Source: Triplophysa rosa (taxonomy: Eukaryota; Chordata; Actinopteri; Cypriniformes; Nemacheilidae). Taken from it: DNA of 64,000 bases. Location: NCBI RefSeq assembly GCF_024868665.1, contig NC_079891.1, forward strand, positions 31,905,592 through 31,969,591, in the 5' to 3' direction. This document shows, in pieces, positions 1 through 12,868 of this stretch. Made by a program: the position numbers and the translations under genes. The notes below the pieces were generated by a model, which made no database searches, had not been told where the DNA came from, and was given only the letters and a program-made list of their open reading frames with translations. The first letter of the stretch is position 1. Each line of letters opens with the position of its first letter.

Positions 1-1164
1 CATCCAATTGTAACCTAGTCTGTGAAAACCAAGCTGAAGTCTAAATTTTAAGATAATGAGCATTAAAGTTAAATTTCAGCCATTCATTTTATTGTTATTT
101 CAATATTTGCCATGAACTTACTCAGTCAAAATTAAAGATATCAAGATTATATTTTCACAGAATGTTATTTACTTTATTTTACATTGTTTTCACATTATTA
201 TGATTTTATGTAGAAAACTGTAATTCACAAAATTGGCAACATTCAGGGTTTAATTAAACTTGTAAATTTAAATGATTAAAAATTAAAAATTCTTATACCA
301 TGCCACTATTATGCATTATACCCTGGACCACGGTACTGGGACTTTTGTACGGTTGCCCAGGTATGGCTATGCTGTTGCTAAGGTGTTTTGGAGAGGTTTT
401 TAATACGTTCTCATGACATTGTAGGGTGTTCCAGGTAGCTTCTAAGTCGTTGCCTACTAGCTAAATTCAAAAGCTTATTTGTTAAATTTTTGTTTTTTAA
501 ATAGCAGGAGCTAGCACTTTCACTTTCAACCTTCTCACTGTTTGGCTCAATCACAAATACAACAGCTTTCGAATCTTACTTGAAATGCTCCATATTCAAT
601 CTACTATTGGGGTTTATCAGTATCATGCAAAATTTCACACACCTATATCGTGTGAATCTGTCACACTCGCCCCAGTGACCCCCTGGGTCACACAAGGCCC
701 ATAATGGGTGCAGGGTGAAAATTTATAGCATATGTAATGCACACTATGCCCTATAGGCAAAGCGAAAGGGTGGTTTTTGTAGCCTAACAGCTTCTAAAAG
801 AATACACAAACAACAGCTGTAAGCAACATTCTCTCCACATGGTTACGTTTGCCTGCAACATGGCGGCTTTATTCTTTAGATAGACCTTGCATGCTGGTGG
901 CCTGTTTGCCTTTAAGAGAGGTTTCAGATGTGTAATCTGAGCTGCGAGCCGCCATGGATGCCTGTGCGTGTACACTTCTCCAGTGGGGTTAAGACAATTA
1001 CTTAGGAGTCAGAAGTCAAAGGCTAGGGGAGGATGATGATTTACTGTGAATGTCATATGGCTTGAATTGGGAATGGGTGACCTGTTTAACTGCAGGTGTG
1101 CAGAAGTCCTGTTTAAGTGCAGATACAGGGTGGTCTTTAGGGATGCAGATATTTTAATAACTGT

Positions 1165-1501
1165 TAGGGCCTGTCAACCGATTAATCGCGATTAATCGAA
1201 TAAAAGTTTGTGTTTACATTATATATGTCTGTGTACTGTGCATATTAATTTTGTATTTATAAACACATACACGTATACATATTTAGGAAATATTTGCATG
1301 TATTTATTTTATTAACAATAATTAAAATTATATATAAATGTTTATTATTAATTTTTATATTTGATATTTTTCTTAAATATATGCATGTATGTGTTTGTTC
1401 TTATAAAAGCAAAGTTAATATGCACAGTACACAGACATGTATGTAAACACAAACGTTTATTCTGAATGTGATTAATCGCGATTAAACGGTTGACAGCCCT
1501 A
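1165..1501. mobile_element. hAT-like MITE with TAGGGC...GCCCTA ends
   Basis: The left end reads TAGGGCCTGTCAACCGATTA and the right end is its near inverse, finishing GGTTGACAGCCCTA. Both ends contain the ATTAATCGCGATTAATCG-type palindrome typical of hAT MITEs in fish. Flanking 8-mers (ATAACTGT and ATAATTAT) match only partly, so the target duplication has decayed. There is no transposase coding sequence. Confidence 0.7.
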
Positions 1502-2841
1502 ATAATTATTATTTTTTATTAATCAGATTATTGTGTTGCAGGAACAGCTGCAGTAATATTTTACTTTCATTATGTAAGGAACTTCTTTTTAATTTCAGTT
1601 ATTCCGTTAGAGTTGCACTTTTGTAAAAATACCATTACCTGAGTTGCATATGAGATTTTACATTTCAGCTGGGGTTAACTTAAAACCTAAATAAACCTTT
1701 TTTTGCTCTGTTTGATTAAAATACATATGCACTTAATATAATTTTGTGTTTTTATATCGATATTACATATCGTTATTCCATTGGTTTTAAGAAATAGGCA
1801 TTCCCACATTCTAAAAACAGCTAAATATAAATGTCTTTCGCTAAATGAAAGTGGTTCTCTGTGTGCCGCAAAAAGATCAATTTGATTATTGATTATTATA
1901 GATTTCATCGATTAGTTGTTGCAGCCTTCAGTGGTCTTCTTAGGAAACCTCATGAAATGACCCCAGAGAGAATGGCGTGGTTCATAAAGGAATGGAGAAA
2001 ACAGAAGTACTGTAGAAGAGAAACGAAACTGCATACGCTTTCATGCAACAATCCCCGATCCGTGCAACGACGCACTGTGTGTGTAAATGACAGACGGAGC
2101 CTGCAGTCTGTATTTGTTTAACAAACACCCTACTCAGGTTATGTCACCACTTCGGTGGCAGATTTTAAAGTTATGTAATAGTATTCCTGCCCTTTAGACC
2201 AGCCAACCACACGCAGAATGAAAGCGAAGAGAAGGGCTGTAAACATGACCTAGTGGGTTAGACGTTTATGTGTATGTGTGGGCTGGAGAGGCAGGTGTAC
2301 ACACAACCCGTCCTTTAGCAGTCTAGCATATTGCAGTCCTTGCAAACAAACCTGTCACAAATGCATTCAACCTCTTGTTTAACTCACGTTTGCTAATTTG
2401 TTAAAGCATCCACTTGATTCAATGGCACATGTGGCCTTGAGATGCAGAAGCAACATTTAAGAATGTAAATACCTGAATGCAATGCAGATGCTTAATGCTT
2501 CATACTTAATCAATGAGGGACTTGATGGTTTGCTGTTGTTAATATAGTCATGTCTATAGGGCGTCAATAGACGCGACATAGCTGCTAAAGATAGCCGATA
2601 GAGTCACAGGCATGTAAGGTAACAAGTTAATAGTTGATCTCCATGGTTATTTGCATTGTACAATTGGTTTGCTATTGCAAATCTGTCCATTTTCTAATTC
2701 ATGTACATGGACTTCTACAGACAAGTAGTATATTAATTTTTTTGTGTTATTAAATAAGTTGCATAATTTAATAACCATTTCCATGTGGAAAAAGAAACAC
2801 CATTTTGTTTTCAAGTGCCTTGTACAATCTATAATAAACTT

Positions 2842-3500
2842 TCAACCCAGTCTCACGGCAGTTCGTGGCATAGACACGAAATTTGGAATCTATTTATTTG
2901 TGTTCTTGGACACGAATATCCCCATTTTTTCGTGTCCGTGAGCACGACCTTTTTTTAATGTCACTCAGCACGACTTGCTTTTCGTGTCACTCATCACGAC
3001 TTTCAAGACAGACTGCATGTGAATTTACATTTATAACTTGATATCAAAAGAAGTCATACATATTTTAGAATGTGGCTAACCAACACCTTACTTCACCCGA
3101 CACCCTAAAATCACAGCCGCAAAGGCAAATTTTGCTAAAAACGCGAGTTTCACGAGGTGGCAAATCAATGATAAATGGCTCCCCTAACCCCGCCCCTAAA
3201 CCTAACGTCACAGTGAAAAATTCAAATCATAACAAATCATACCAATGAGATCGTAGGAAACAGGAATTCACACGAATGAGCCACCTTGTAAAATAGGTAT
3301 GAATTCCTATCAGATTGCATTGATATACAGTATATTTATACATATGAAAGATACCGCGTATTAAAATACATTAGTCTTGCTTGGTGACACGAAAAAAGTT
3401 GTGCAGACTGACACGGAAAAAGGGGGAAATTCGTGTCAGTAAATACGAATTAATAGATTACAGTTCATGACAATGTCACAAATTCCTGAGACTGTGTTGA
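2842..3500. mobile_element. inverted-repeat non-autonomous element, about 660 bp
   Basis: Left end TCAACCCAGTCTCACGGCAG and right end (inverse) TCAACACAGTCTCAGGAATT form imperfect terminal inverted repeats. The subterminal regions repeat a CGTGTC-rich motif in both orientations. No transposase is visible. The family assignment is open. Confidence 0.6.
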
Positions 3501-3504
3501 AATT

Positions 3505-3765
3505 TTAGGGATAGTTCATCCAATCTCTATAAGTTACTTTGGTCCGATGAACACAAAGAAAGATATTTGGAAGAATGTTAGTCATTTTCAGTTCCGGGAC
3601 ATCATTGACTACCATAGTAGGAAGAATTAAATGGTAGTCAAAGGTGCCTGAAAACTCTTTGTTTTCCTAAATTCTTCAAAGCATCTCATTATGTGGTAGT
3701 GGATGATGTCCCAGAACTGAAAATTGCTAACATTCTTCCAAATATCTTTCTCTGTGCACTGTAAA
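3505..3765. mobile_element. copy of the 'AGTTCACCC' MITE family, divergent
   Basis: It starts TTTTAGGGATAGTTCATCCA and carries two opposed copies of the subterminal sequence containing AAAGATATTTGGAAGAATGT around a short centre. The same family recurs at 18475, 19520, 24725, 44737 and 55744. The right terminal repeat is missing or unrecognisable. Confidence 0.6.
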
Positions 3766-4454
3766 CCCCGATAAGTTAAGACAACTTAAAAGTTTTGCGG
3801 TAATCAGTTTCCACAAATGTTTAAGTTGATAACTCGATTCTTTTGAGTAAAGAACACTAAACTCATAAGTATAGTAAACTCAAAATAATTCATTTTGAAA
3901 ACTTCATTTTTCATTATTTCATTTTACATTTACTTGAGTTTCACTTATTAATGTTGTCGTGAAGGAACAACAGCCAATTACAGCTGTAGCATTACCAATG
4001 TAATGCCTTCAGATCAAACACTTAAAATTTGAATCGAGTCTGTTTCCCTCCTAAGCAAATGCTCTACTCTCTGCACAATGGTAACCTCATTAAGATCACT
4101 AATGTCACAAAACTCTTTAAATATCAGATTAGAACAGAATACTAAACATGTATAAGCCTCCTCCCATTGTAATTTTGTCATTTTTTGTAATTTTACATAA
4201 AATAACACTTTATTTCGAGATTTACTTCCATTATCCAGTCCACACAAAGCATGCTGGAAATCGCTCTGACGTCATTGGAAGATATAATTAATATTTTTTA
4301 TTTATTAAAAAAATGTTGTGGCCCTGGAACTCAAAATATCAAAACAGTTAAACGCACTTAAAAGTTGTAAGATAAATGAACTTTTTCACAGTTTTGAGTA
4401 GTTTGCCTATTTTTAATGAGTAGATTATACTGTTCGGGAATACAGTGTGTTCAT

Positions 4455-4544
4455 TGGAAGAAAGAAATGTATACAGGTTTGAAACAACCTGAGGGTGAGT
4501 AAACGATGACAGATTTTTCATTTTTGAATGAACTGTCCCTTTAA
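4455..4544. mobile_element. half copy of the 'AGTTCACCC' MITE
   Basis: Only the right half is present, running from a TACAGGTTTGAAACAACCTG-like segment to the terminal AACTGTCCCTTTAA. Confidence 0.55.
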
Positions 4545-5117
4545 CTGTAGTGGCTTTAGTGGCAAACATGCACATCATTATCTTTTGACAAAGCTCTTTT
4601 TCCTTCAGTGCTAACACACAGACGTTCACACGCAGTGTCTGGAAGGTAAAATAGCTGGGTTGCGATCCACGTCTCTGTACAAATACAGCAGTCTGCAGTT
4701 TCTGGCAGGTTGCATAACAGGTCATGTGGCTGCTGGCACCGATCCTCACCACGCCCTGGCAGCTGTGAATCTTGTCCGACGCACGTGACCGATAAACATA
4801 AAGTAGTGTTGGGAAACATCAACTTATGTTACACAACAGGTTGAAAGATAGATCAATACACCGCAATGTGAATGTTAGAATTTTGTCCGTGGTATCTTTA
4901 AAACAAAACATCAATATTTTATATATTGAAGCTTTATTTTTTAGATTTAGATGAGATTCAGATCGCTGATTTTCAGTGTTTTGCCAACACTAGGGCACAG
5001 ATATATTGTTTTAGATTGTCGACACAATCCTCTTTATGTTATTGCTAAAAAAAATTGCTTATGGAAAGTTTTGTGTTCTCTTTCTCTGTCTCTCTTTCCT
5101 CATGTTACTCAACCCAG

Positions 5118-8100
5118 GAGGGCACATTTACGGCTGTGTTTGGAACGCTTGAAATCCATCGTGCCCTTAGGACCAGACTCAAACAGGCACACAACTCTCA
5201 GCCTACTTATGAGGGCTAAGGAACACATCAAGGTACGTGCGTATGTGCCCATGGTGTTGGCATGAAATTCTCAGAAGACCCAACGGCATCGGTGTGATAT
5301 TACAGCAATCATTAACAAGAGGCTTTGCATTGCAGTTCTTTTTTATCAGATTTTATTGTCACATCAGCACATGTGCACTGGTTAGTAAAAGTACAGCAGT
5401 AATTGAAACCCTCTAAACCATAGTAAAACAGGGTAAAGCCTAAACACATTTAGGAACCTCTAGAAACCTTTTAGAAGCCATTTAACTTTTCTAAATGTTT
5501 AAAACAAATGCATTACAGTGCGTTTGAAATGCATTTTATTAGTCCATGTACTTCTGGAAACTTATACCCATAACCCTGGTGTTGCTAGCCCTGTGCTTAA
5601 AGTTTTCACTGCATAAGCCAAATAGACCAATGTCTATTTACCATCTAGAGACATTTATAATTTCTCCATTCTTTAGCCGAACTAACTTTTTAATGGCTTC
5701 AAGCACGACTCATCTAATCAGATTTGAGAGCTAAACTGTCTTTTCTATAAAAAGCCTTTGAACTTGTGTGTGTGTGTGTGTGTGTGTTGTGTCCAGAGGC
5801 TGGAGGAGGGCGAGCGAAAGGCTCAGCACACTTTAGACCATCTGCAGAGAGAACAAAGACACCTGCGCAGACGTCTGGAGCAGCTGGGAGTGGAGCGCAC
5901 ACGCATGGACAGCATGGGCTCCACCATCTCCTCTGACAAATCTGACTCTGACCAAGGTAAATACACACTGTTATAGACAACGTAACTGGCAGATTGGAAT
6001 TCTAGGCGGTTGGTTGGTGATCCAGCACATCATGTAGCGCATATACAGGCTGTGCAATTTAAAATGTCATCTGTTTATTTGAGTGAGTGACAGTTTGACC
6101 ATAGCAGATAGGTCTGTCACAGTTTTTCGAGGGAGCCGTGTTTATTGCACATGATTTGTCGCCACTCAGATACGTTTAAGATTTATTTGCCCTAGTAAGA
6201 AAGCACTTTCAACATGCAGTCACGCTCTCATGTGCAGCAGGTTAATGGTTGAGGAAGTAGTCTGGTCCAGAGCAGTTCTGAATTCAGTGGTCAATTCATA
6301 TTTTGTTTGTTCCATATTTGAAAACAGACTTCATGGTAAAACTGCCGCATTCTACCTCAAATAATTGTTTATGAGCGGATTCAACATCACATGAGAGTTC
6401 ACATGACACCACACACGATGTTCTGCATCATATTTAAGGTGTTTGTGTAAGTAGAAACAGGGTTAAGGTTATAACAGGAACCATTAGATGCTTAGAGCTT
6501 TTAATATACTAAATTATTGCATTCAAAGTTAGGAATTATACTTGCATTCAAAAGTTTTTTATTCTTACCATTGTACACAGTTAAATTCTACTATATTGTG
6601 AGTTCTAATATATACACAGTATATATAGAAGGAAGCATGTGGCTTTAGGTCAAGAACAGCAGCACAAAGTACCAAAGGAACTGATGACTAATCATGCTAC
6701 GATTTTTTTCTTAGTCGAGCATGATTTTACACAAAGACCAACACACTACATAGAAAAAACAACAGAGTGGTTAAACAAAAATAACACCAAAGAAACAAAA
6801 GCAGGTTCAGCTGTTAGTCATCTTTTTATGTTACATTTTTTATTAGGTTTGTTTGTATATGTTTTGTGTTTTTTATGTTATGTTTATTTATGTTGTATCG
6901 CCTTATATTATTTAACTCAAACATTATGACAAATAGAAAGTATAAATGGATAATTTAAAAAAATGGAATAAGCTGTGTCTATCATTAAATATATATTTCT
7001 TCAAATAATATCGTCTCCCACTTGAGGCTTCCTAGAACTTTTTTAAAAACCAAGAAACAGCTGAAGTTTGTTTTCTTGCTAATGCTCCTACCTAGAACTA
7101 TTTATCATCTATCGGCATAATGGATGTTAATGATAAATCGAGGATCGAATAATTGTAGGGATGCACCGATACCAGTATCAAAATAAAAGTCCGGTTAACT
7201 TAAACTAACGCTCTTTGCGGCGTCCCGTCAAAATAAAAGTCCGGTTGACTTGAACAAGTTATAATACACTCTAGGGCTGCAGCTATCGATTATTTTAGTA
7301 ATCGAGTATTCTACTGATTTTCCATCGATTAATCGGGTATTCGGATAATAAGTACTTTTTATTTATTAAAGAGCAATACTAAATATACAAGAGAAAATAA
7401 AACGGGTCTCTTAAAATGAACAACTAATTTGTTTCCTTTTTAGAAAAATTAATATATTTATTGCTGAAATTGCATACATTAATATCTGTGAAAACTAAAC
7501 CCATTTAGTACATTCCATTGCCATATTAAATTCAAAATGCAATATAATACAAATGTATAAATAAGAAACATTAATAAAAATAGAAAGAATAATTTCAAAG
7601 GTAAACAACTAACTTCAGCTTATGCATGATGCATTTAGTTTATCCAAATTAGTTTTAGTTTATTTTTTACTATTAAATAGTAATATATTTGTCCACATAA
7701 AAATACCGAGTTAACCGGACTTTATTTTGGCAGGTCGTCGGAAGACGCTTATTTTTTAGTGTGTTAGCTTCACTCAGTAAAATGTTCTGAAATGAACTCT
7801 CAGAGCAACTCTGGAGATGAAGTTCATGTGTTCATGTCCTCATAAAGTGCAGTTCATTCACTCAGACACGCAGAACAGTCAGATGGCATGTGTAAATAAC
7901 ATGATTCGGCATCAACTAACGTTAGTCCGAATCTAGTTTTATGGACTCAATGCAGCCGGAAAACAAGTTTCACTCGCAAACTAGACTAAAACTAAGTAAA
8001 ATAGCAGTTCACCATGTCAATAAGCTCTCACTTATTTATCAGCATGAGACATACGTGTGAGCGTGTGAACAGATTAAAATGCGTGTGTCTCACGGTGAAT

Positions 8101-10580
8101 GCGTGAGACTTGAGAGCCCTGTAACATGAATATAGTTTAGCGGGCTGTGCGTCAGTAATAACGGTCTGTGGGGAAATGCAGTGCTCCGTGTGTACTGTAG
8201 TTAAATGGATTAAACGAGGCTTCGAGGCAACAAAAATTGCCTCCATGATTTTTTGTATTCGAATTACTCGAGTTACTCGAGGAATCGTTTCAGCCCTAAT
8301 ACACTCACATTTTACAACACCACCCCCCTTAAATTTTTTATAATTTGACCACAGAGTATATTGTTTAAAAAATGTCGGGTTTTGACATCGCATTCCACCG
8401 CAACGCATTCAGTGGGCAGTTTAATCAGATGAAAATGAATCGGCTAATCATTTACCTTAACTGTTACATTTAACTTCAAAGAAATGCATGTAATATACAA
8501 ATGATAACATCATTTGATATACGCGAGTCTCAACTGCAGGACCGCAGCCGGTTAAACTTGTGACACGTCATCGACATTCAAGAGTAAAAGCGTGCTTTTT
8601 CGAGTTCTCCAGAATGTCTGTGATATGCACATTAATTTGGGGAAGAAAGTAACACACTTATAATAACAAAATATCATATTTTCTTACGCGGACACACTCA
8701 AGGAAATAGAATGCACATCTGAGTTGTTGTTTGATTATTAAAATAAATCATTTTATCATACGATCCATTAAAATTGACTTATTTTACACTGCCACTAGTC
8801 TTTTATTTAGACTAAGAAATATTTTTAAGTTCTATATTTTACTGCAGTAGCCTATTAAAGTTATCGAGTAATCGATTAATTGATCGTTAATTTGAATGAA
8901 GATCGATTATGGGAATTTGTATAAATTGACATCCCTAATCAGTATACATGAACTTAGTTGTCTCGCAAACACACGGTGGACGTTTGGTGATCGCACAGGA
9001 AACCCACACGCTTTTCCCAGATTTCCCAGAATGAGTTTTTTCCCATTGTATATGTGCTGTGGCCTGTCCCACAAACAGATGGCAAGAAGCAGACTGCAGC
9101 ATGTTGGAAGTGTATGATGAATGCTTTAACACCTAAATTGGAATGTTGCCATGGAGATAATGGACCAGCTCGACTAAACGTAGCACACTTGAAAACGTAA
9201 CCTTAACAATGATCGATTGAAACAAGTTCTTAAGCAAATCACAGCTTGCGTCATGACACGAGCAATAAAGTCTTTGCATGTGAACAGATTTAACGTTTTT
9301 ACATTTACGCTACAATTGCATTTTTTCTGCTCTCTTGGCCAGACCAGTTGTTCAGTTTTGTATGAGCTTGTATTTTTAGTAACATGTTTTGTAACATTTT
9401 CTGTAACGTTAGCACTTTTATGTGGATATATAGTCTTTGATTATTTAGATTAATGTAAAATTGGTATTTCGTACAAACATTACTATGTAGAAAATACGGT
9501 GAGATTAAAATCTGCAACAAACATGTATACGTACGATCTGGATCATTGAGGAATGTTTGTCAGATGGCGTTAACGCAAATGTACACAATGCAAGCAAGCG
9601 GAACAACGCAACAAAAACGGGATCGCTTCCGTTATGACTAACAAAGCTGACTGTCAGTGTGTGATGTTGACAGTTCTATTGATTATATAGGGATCGACCT
9701 AGTTTGTCTTGTCACAACCCTTTTTTTGCATTGTAGACAGTGTCAGACGTCTGTGTTAACATGATCTGTCAAACCCTCATTATTGTTTTTAAATATCAGC
9801 TGTATGCAAAGTGACCCACATTGGATTATTGACTTCAATTTACACATGGAGCCATATTTGGATCCCTACATCTCTGACATTGAACCACACATGACCTTAT
9901 GAATGAGGACACCAAAAGATACGTTTGTTAAAAACTACAATATAAAAGAATATCAAGATGTGTTTAATACTTCTTGAATTATAAGCACACAGACTGGAAA
10001 AAGAACACGTGTGCTTTCTCATTTTTAAACTTGCGTGTAATGCAACAAGAATCTCTTAAGCCAACATATTCTACTAATAAACCGACCAATATCTGTGTTA
10101 AAATAAAAAGATGTCAACGTTATTTTATTGTAATTTGTCAGTAGGTTAAAATTGTACCCATTCTACAAAATCGTGAATTACTTGGTAAATGCTCATCCAT
10201 GGCATGTAATAATTTAGGCTTTCTTCATCATTTAAGTATTGATTTTTGCAGAAAAAAAAAGATCAAACTTTTATGGAAATAAATGTGGTTGATTTGACAC
10301 AAAATCAAATCATCCAATGTACACATTGCAGCGTTGTGCTCTACTAGTTTTTAGCACATTATTAAGAATTGGTTTTTGCATTACAGAAGAGGTGGATGTC
10401 GACGTGGAGGGAACGGACTATCTGCTGGGTGATCTGGAGTGGAGCACCAGCAGCGTAAGCGACTCGGACGAGCGGGGAAGCTTGCGCAGTAGCTGCAGCG
10501 ACGAAGGCTATTCCAGTGCCAGTCTACTTCACCTCGCCAACTCTCAGGAGAAGAGCCCGACGCTGGGCTTCAGTCTTTAA
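5118..10580 (+). CDS. mxd1: MAX dimerization protein 1-like (bHLH-zipper repressor), 3' three coding exons
   Basis: Coding exons are 5118-5232, 5797-5956 and 10387-10580 (stop). The junctions are GT-AG and the phases agree (1-base carry, 0, 1-base carry). The first exon supplies the end of the basic region and helix-loop-helix ([13 protein letters not shown], then RHTTLSLL). The second gives the leucine zipper ([16 protein letters not shown]) and the [16 protein letters not shown] linker. The third gives the acidic C-terminus, with [21 protein letters not shown] and SDEGYSSAS. These tail motifs fit MXD1 better than MXI1, MXD3 or MXD4. MXD proteins pair with MAX on E-boxes and recruit SIN3-HDAC through an N-terminal helix, opposing MYC. 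That helix and the start codon are not in the window, so the gene is partial at 5'. The exact paralogue among fish mxd genes is less sure than the family. Confidence 0.88.
5765..5786 (+). repeat. (TG)11 tract beside the mxd1 splice acceptor
   Basis: Eleven TG units end eight bases before the AG at 5795-5796. They replace an ordinary polypyrimidine tract upstream of the zipper exon. Confidence 0.85.
5957..10386 (+). other. mxd1 last intron with transposon debris
   Basis: This 4.4 kb intron has no recognisable exon. It holds a hAT element (7272-8298) and, just left of it, a start resembling another hAT family (TAGGGATGCACCGATACCAG near 7157) with a short repeated motif AAATAAAAGTCCGGTT at about 7172 and 7221. 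At 8855-8937 there is a further element end rich in TCGATTAAT. From 8940 to 10386 I see only unique AT-rich sequence. Confidence 0.6.
7272..8298. mobile_element. non-autonomous hAT element with 8-bp target duplication
   Basis: The ends are TAGGGCTGCAGCTATCGATT and, inverted, TAGGGCTGAAACGATTCCTC. The 8-mer ATACACTC lies immediately left (7264-7271) and right (8299-8306), as expected for hAT insertion. No transposase reading frame is visible in the 1,027 bp. Subterminal sequences contain ACTCGAGT and TCGATTA motifs. Confidence 0.85.
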
Positions 10581-11053
10581 GAGCACAGATCACCACGCTA
10601 CTCTGCCACTCATCACCCACCACCTCAACCCGTACCTCCAGTCATCTCCTGCCACGTCCTGCTCTAATACTCCAACGATGTTGCCTCCTTTGTGACCGAT
10701 GACAAAGACAGAAACGGCCTTTCTCGATGCTCTGACAAATCCAGTCTGTTGTGTTTGTGTGTGTGTGGAGTCCAAAGGAGGATGCATGGAGAAGGTATTG
10801 GAATTCGACCGTGGCGTCCAATAAACAAACCTCGCGCTAACTGGGAATCAAGGCCCGTGTGAGCCTGCCGAAGACAGGCCTTCTCCGCGACCCTAACCGA
10901 TCCCCTCACACCATCGGCTCCACTCCCCAATCCCCGGTGGTGGAGGCAGAATGTTAACGCCTGCCTTAGTCCAATCATATCTTCCCACCTTTTCCCATCA
11001 TCCAATTATGGAGAGAGGCACTCGATCAGGACATTCCCTCCTCAACAGAGACC

Positions 11054-11531
11054 CTTAAAGGGATCCTCCGCCCAAAAATGAAAATTCTGTCATAAATGAC
11101 TCACCCTAAATTCGTTCGTCAAGCCTAGGACCTCCGTTTATCTCCAGAACTCCTTCATAGACTGAAACGCAAACAAACATACAGTAAATACAGACTATAT
11201 TCAACAATTTCCTGACTTGTGTTAGTTTCCAACGCGCGTTCACGAGAGCACCAAGATGCGATGACTCGTGAACGCGCGTGGAAACTAACACAAAACGTAT
11301 CCTTGTCGCTTTATATAATTAAAGCTGAACCACTGGAGTGACATGGACTATTTCAACGATGTCTTTACTCACTTTCAGCGCTTTGAAGTTTGGTTGCGTT
11401 TCAGTCTATGGAGGAGTCAGAAAGCTCCAGGACCTTAATTTGCGTTGTGGAGGTCCTAGGCTTGACACGCGACTTGACGGTGAGCAATTTATGATGGAAT
11501 TTTCATTTTTTGGCGGCGGTATGCTTTAAAG
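11054..11531. mobile_element. MITE with strong internal hairpin inside the mxd1 3' region
   Basis: The terminal repeats are CTTAAAGGGATCCTCCGCCC and its inverse ending GGCGGCGGTATGCTTTAAAG. Inner arms containing AAGCCTAGGACCTCC are inverted at 11123 and 11448. A central palindrome near 11219-11289 pairs GTTAGTTTCCAACGCGCGTT with its complement. Chance reading frames within it are not genes. Confidence 0.75.
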
Positions 11532-12850
11532 ACCTCAAAGCCAGATGAAGAATGTGTACCATACCACGTCCACTGCCTACTCACTGTCTCGCTCTGGGAC
11601 AATCGCGCCCAAGGCTGTCTTTGACGGCCCTTTATCGTTCCTTCAATCAGAATGAACCGTCCAGAAGACGCAGGGCTGGGTCACTTGACCAGTTAGCTAA
11701 CCTACCAGAGCATGGTATTTTGCACTTAGACAACGATTTAGTAGGAGTGGCCTCTTTACGCTCGACCGAAGCCGCTTTCGCCCTGTCACGCAGAATGAAC
11801 GCGGACGGGACAACGGAGCAAAAGGGCCACTTCTACCGTACAGGCAAGGATCGCTCGGTGTCAAAAGATGTACTGTAATGTCGTTTCGTTTCTAACGTCT
11901 CTTCTAAGGGACTGCAGCTACTGTAGTGATGTATCAGGCGTAGTGTGTTAGCTAGTCTTAAAAATATCTACCTGCACTGTCTAATTTCCATCCGCCCGCC
12001 TGCCACTCCCGTCACGTGCTGGGAGTTATCACTGATGTGTCGTTGTTGTGTGTTTTTTACCCAGCAAGCACCCGTAATGTTCATGCTGTGCAGAATCATC
12101 AGGTCGGTAGCAATACACCTCTCAACTGAACTGACTGCTCGGTTTTTGACATCCGGAGCAAAAGAAGGCTGTCGGTGGGGTTTGTTTTTCGTTGTCTTTT
12201 TTTAAGCGTCTGTGCTTTTGATGCCCCCGAGCTGCCACCTTGAATTTTATTACTACCGGGGGGCGACACACCTGACATCGTCGTGAAGAACGGAGCATGA
12301 GATTCTTTGAAGGGGTTGTGGGTGGGTTTTATGAACTGGGGCAGGGATGGTTTTGAAATCTGGATCTCAGGTATCTCTTCCTCTCTCTCTCTAAGGACAG
12401 TGGCGGTTTCCTGTGTGTGCGCGTGTTGCATCCTCTTGTTAATTTTTGGCTTACTTTTTTCTCTCGACCGTTTAGCACCAGAAGTACGAGGGCGATTGTA
12501 AAAGCACATTCCATGAGAAGCAGAGCAGCGTGGTCGGGGTTATTGCGTGCACTGCGGACATTGATAGAAAGGTCTGAGGCTTCAGGTTACCTATGAGCAA
12601 TGAATCCTCTCCGCATCTGTGCCATCAGGCTCATTGTACGAGTGTGTGGAAGCATGCGTGTGTGTGGTTTCTTGGTGGCTACATTACTGCATTGCAGTTT
12701 TACTTCGGCACCCAGCTATCTACCATTTCTGCTAAATGTAGTCATGTATATAGTTCACAGAAAAAGAGAGATATCTACCCTGTATGTACGTATATTGATA
12801 AAGTGTTTATATTTGATCTACATATATGTTCAAACATAGACTATATATAA

Positions 12851-12868
12851 ATATATATATATATATAT
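12851..12868. repeat. (AT)n microsatellite
   Basis: A simple run of nine AT units within the mxd1 3' region. Confidence 0.8.

Larger units (their letters stand above)
1..5117. other. non-coding flank or intron 5' of the mxd1 exons
   Basis: I could not recognise any coding exon here. The missing 5' exons of mxd1 (SIN3-interaction helix and the start of the basic region) were looked for and not found, so this is probably intron, with the first exons left of the window. It holds a hAT-like element (1165-1501), an inverted-repeat element (2842-3500) and two MITE copies (3505-3765 and 4455-4544). An open stretch at 1861-2121 has no recognisable product or splice context. Confidence 0.5.

Noticed and set aside
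1861..2121. 86-residue plus frame as a possible missing mxd1 5' exon
   Set aside because: It has neither the SIN3-interaction helix nor the STHNELEKNRR basic-region motif.
5118..10580. Calling the bHLH-zipper gene mxi1
   Set aside because: The [13 protein letters not shown] and LEEGERK parts are shared with MXI1, but DYLxGDLxWS and [11 protein letters not shown] in the last exon are MXD1-type.
11106..11529. Short open frames on both strands
   Set aside because: They lie entirely within the inverted repeats of a MITE.
12099..12509. 136-residue minus-strand open frame in the mxd1 3' region
   Set aside because: No family motif, no splice context and no conserved start; a chance frame in CpG-rich sequence.
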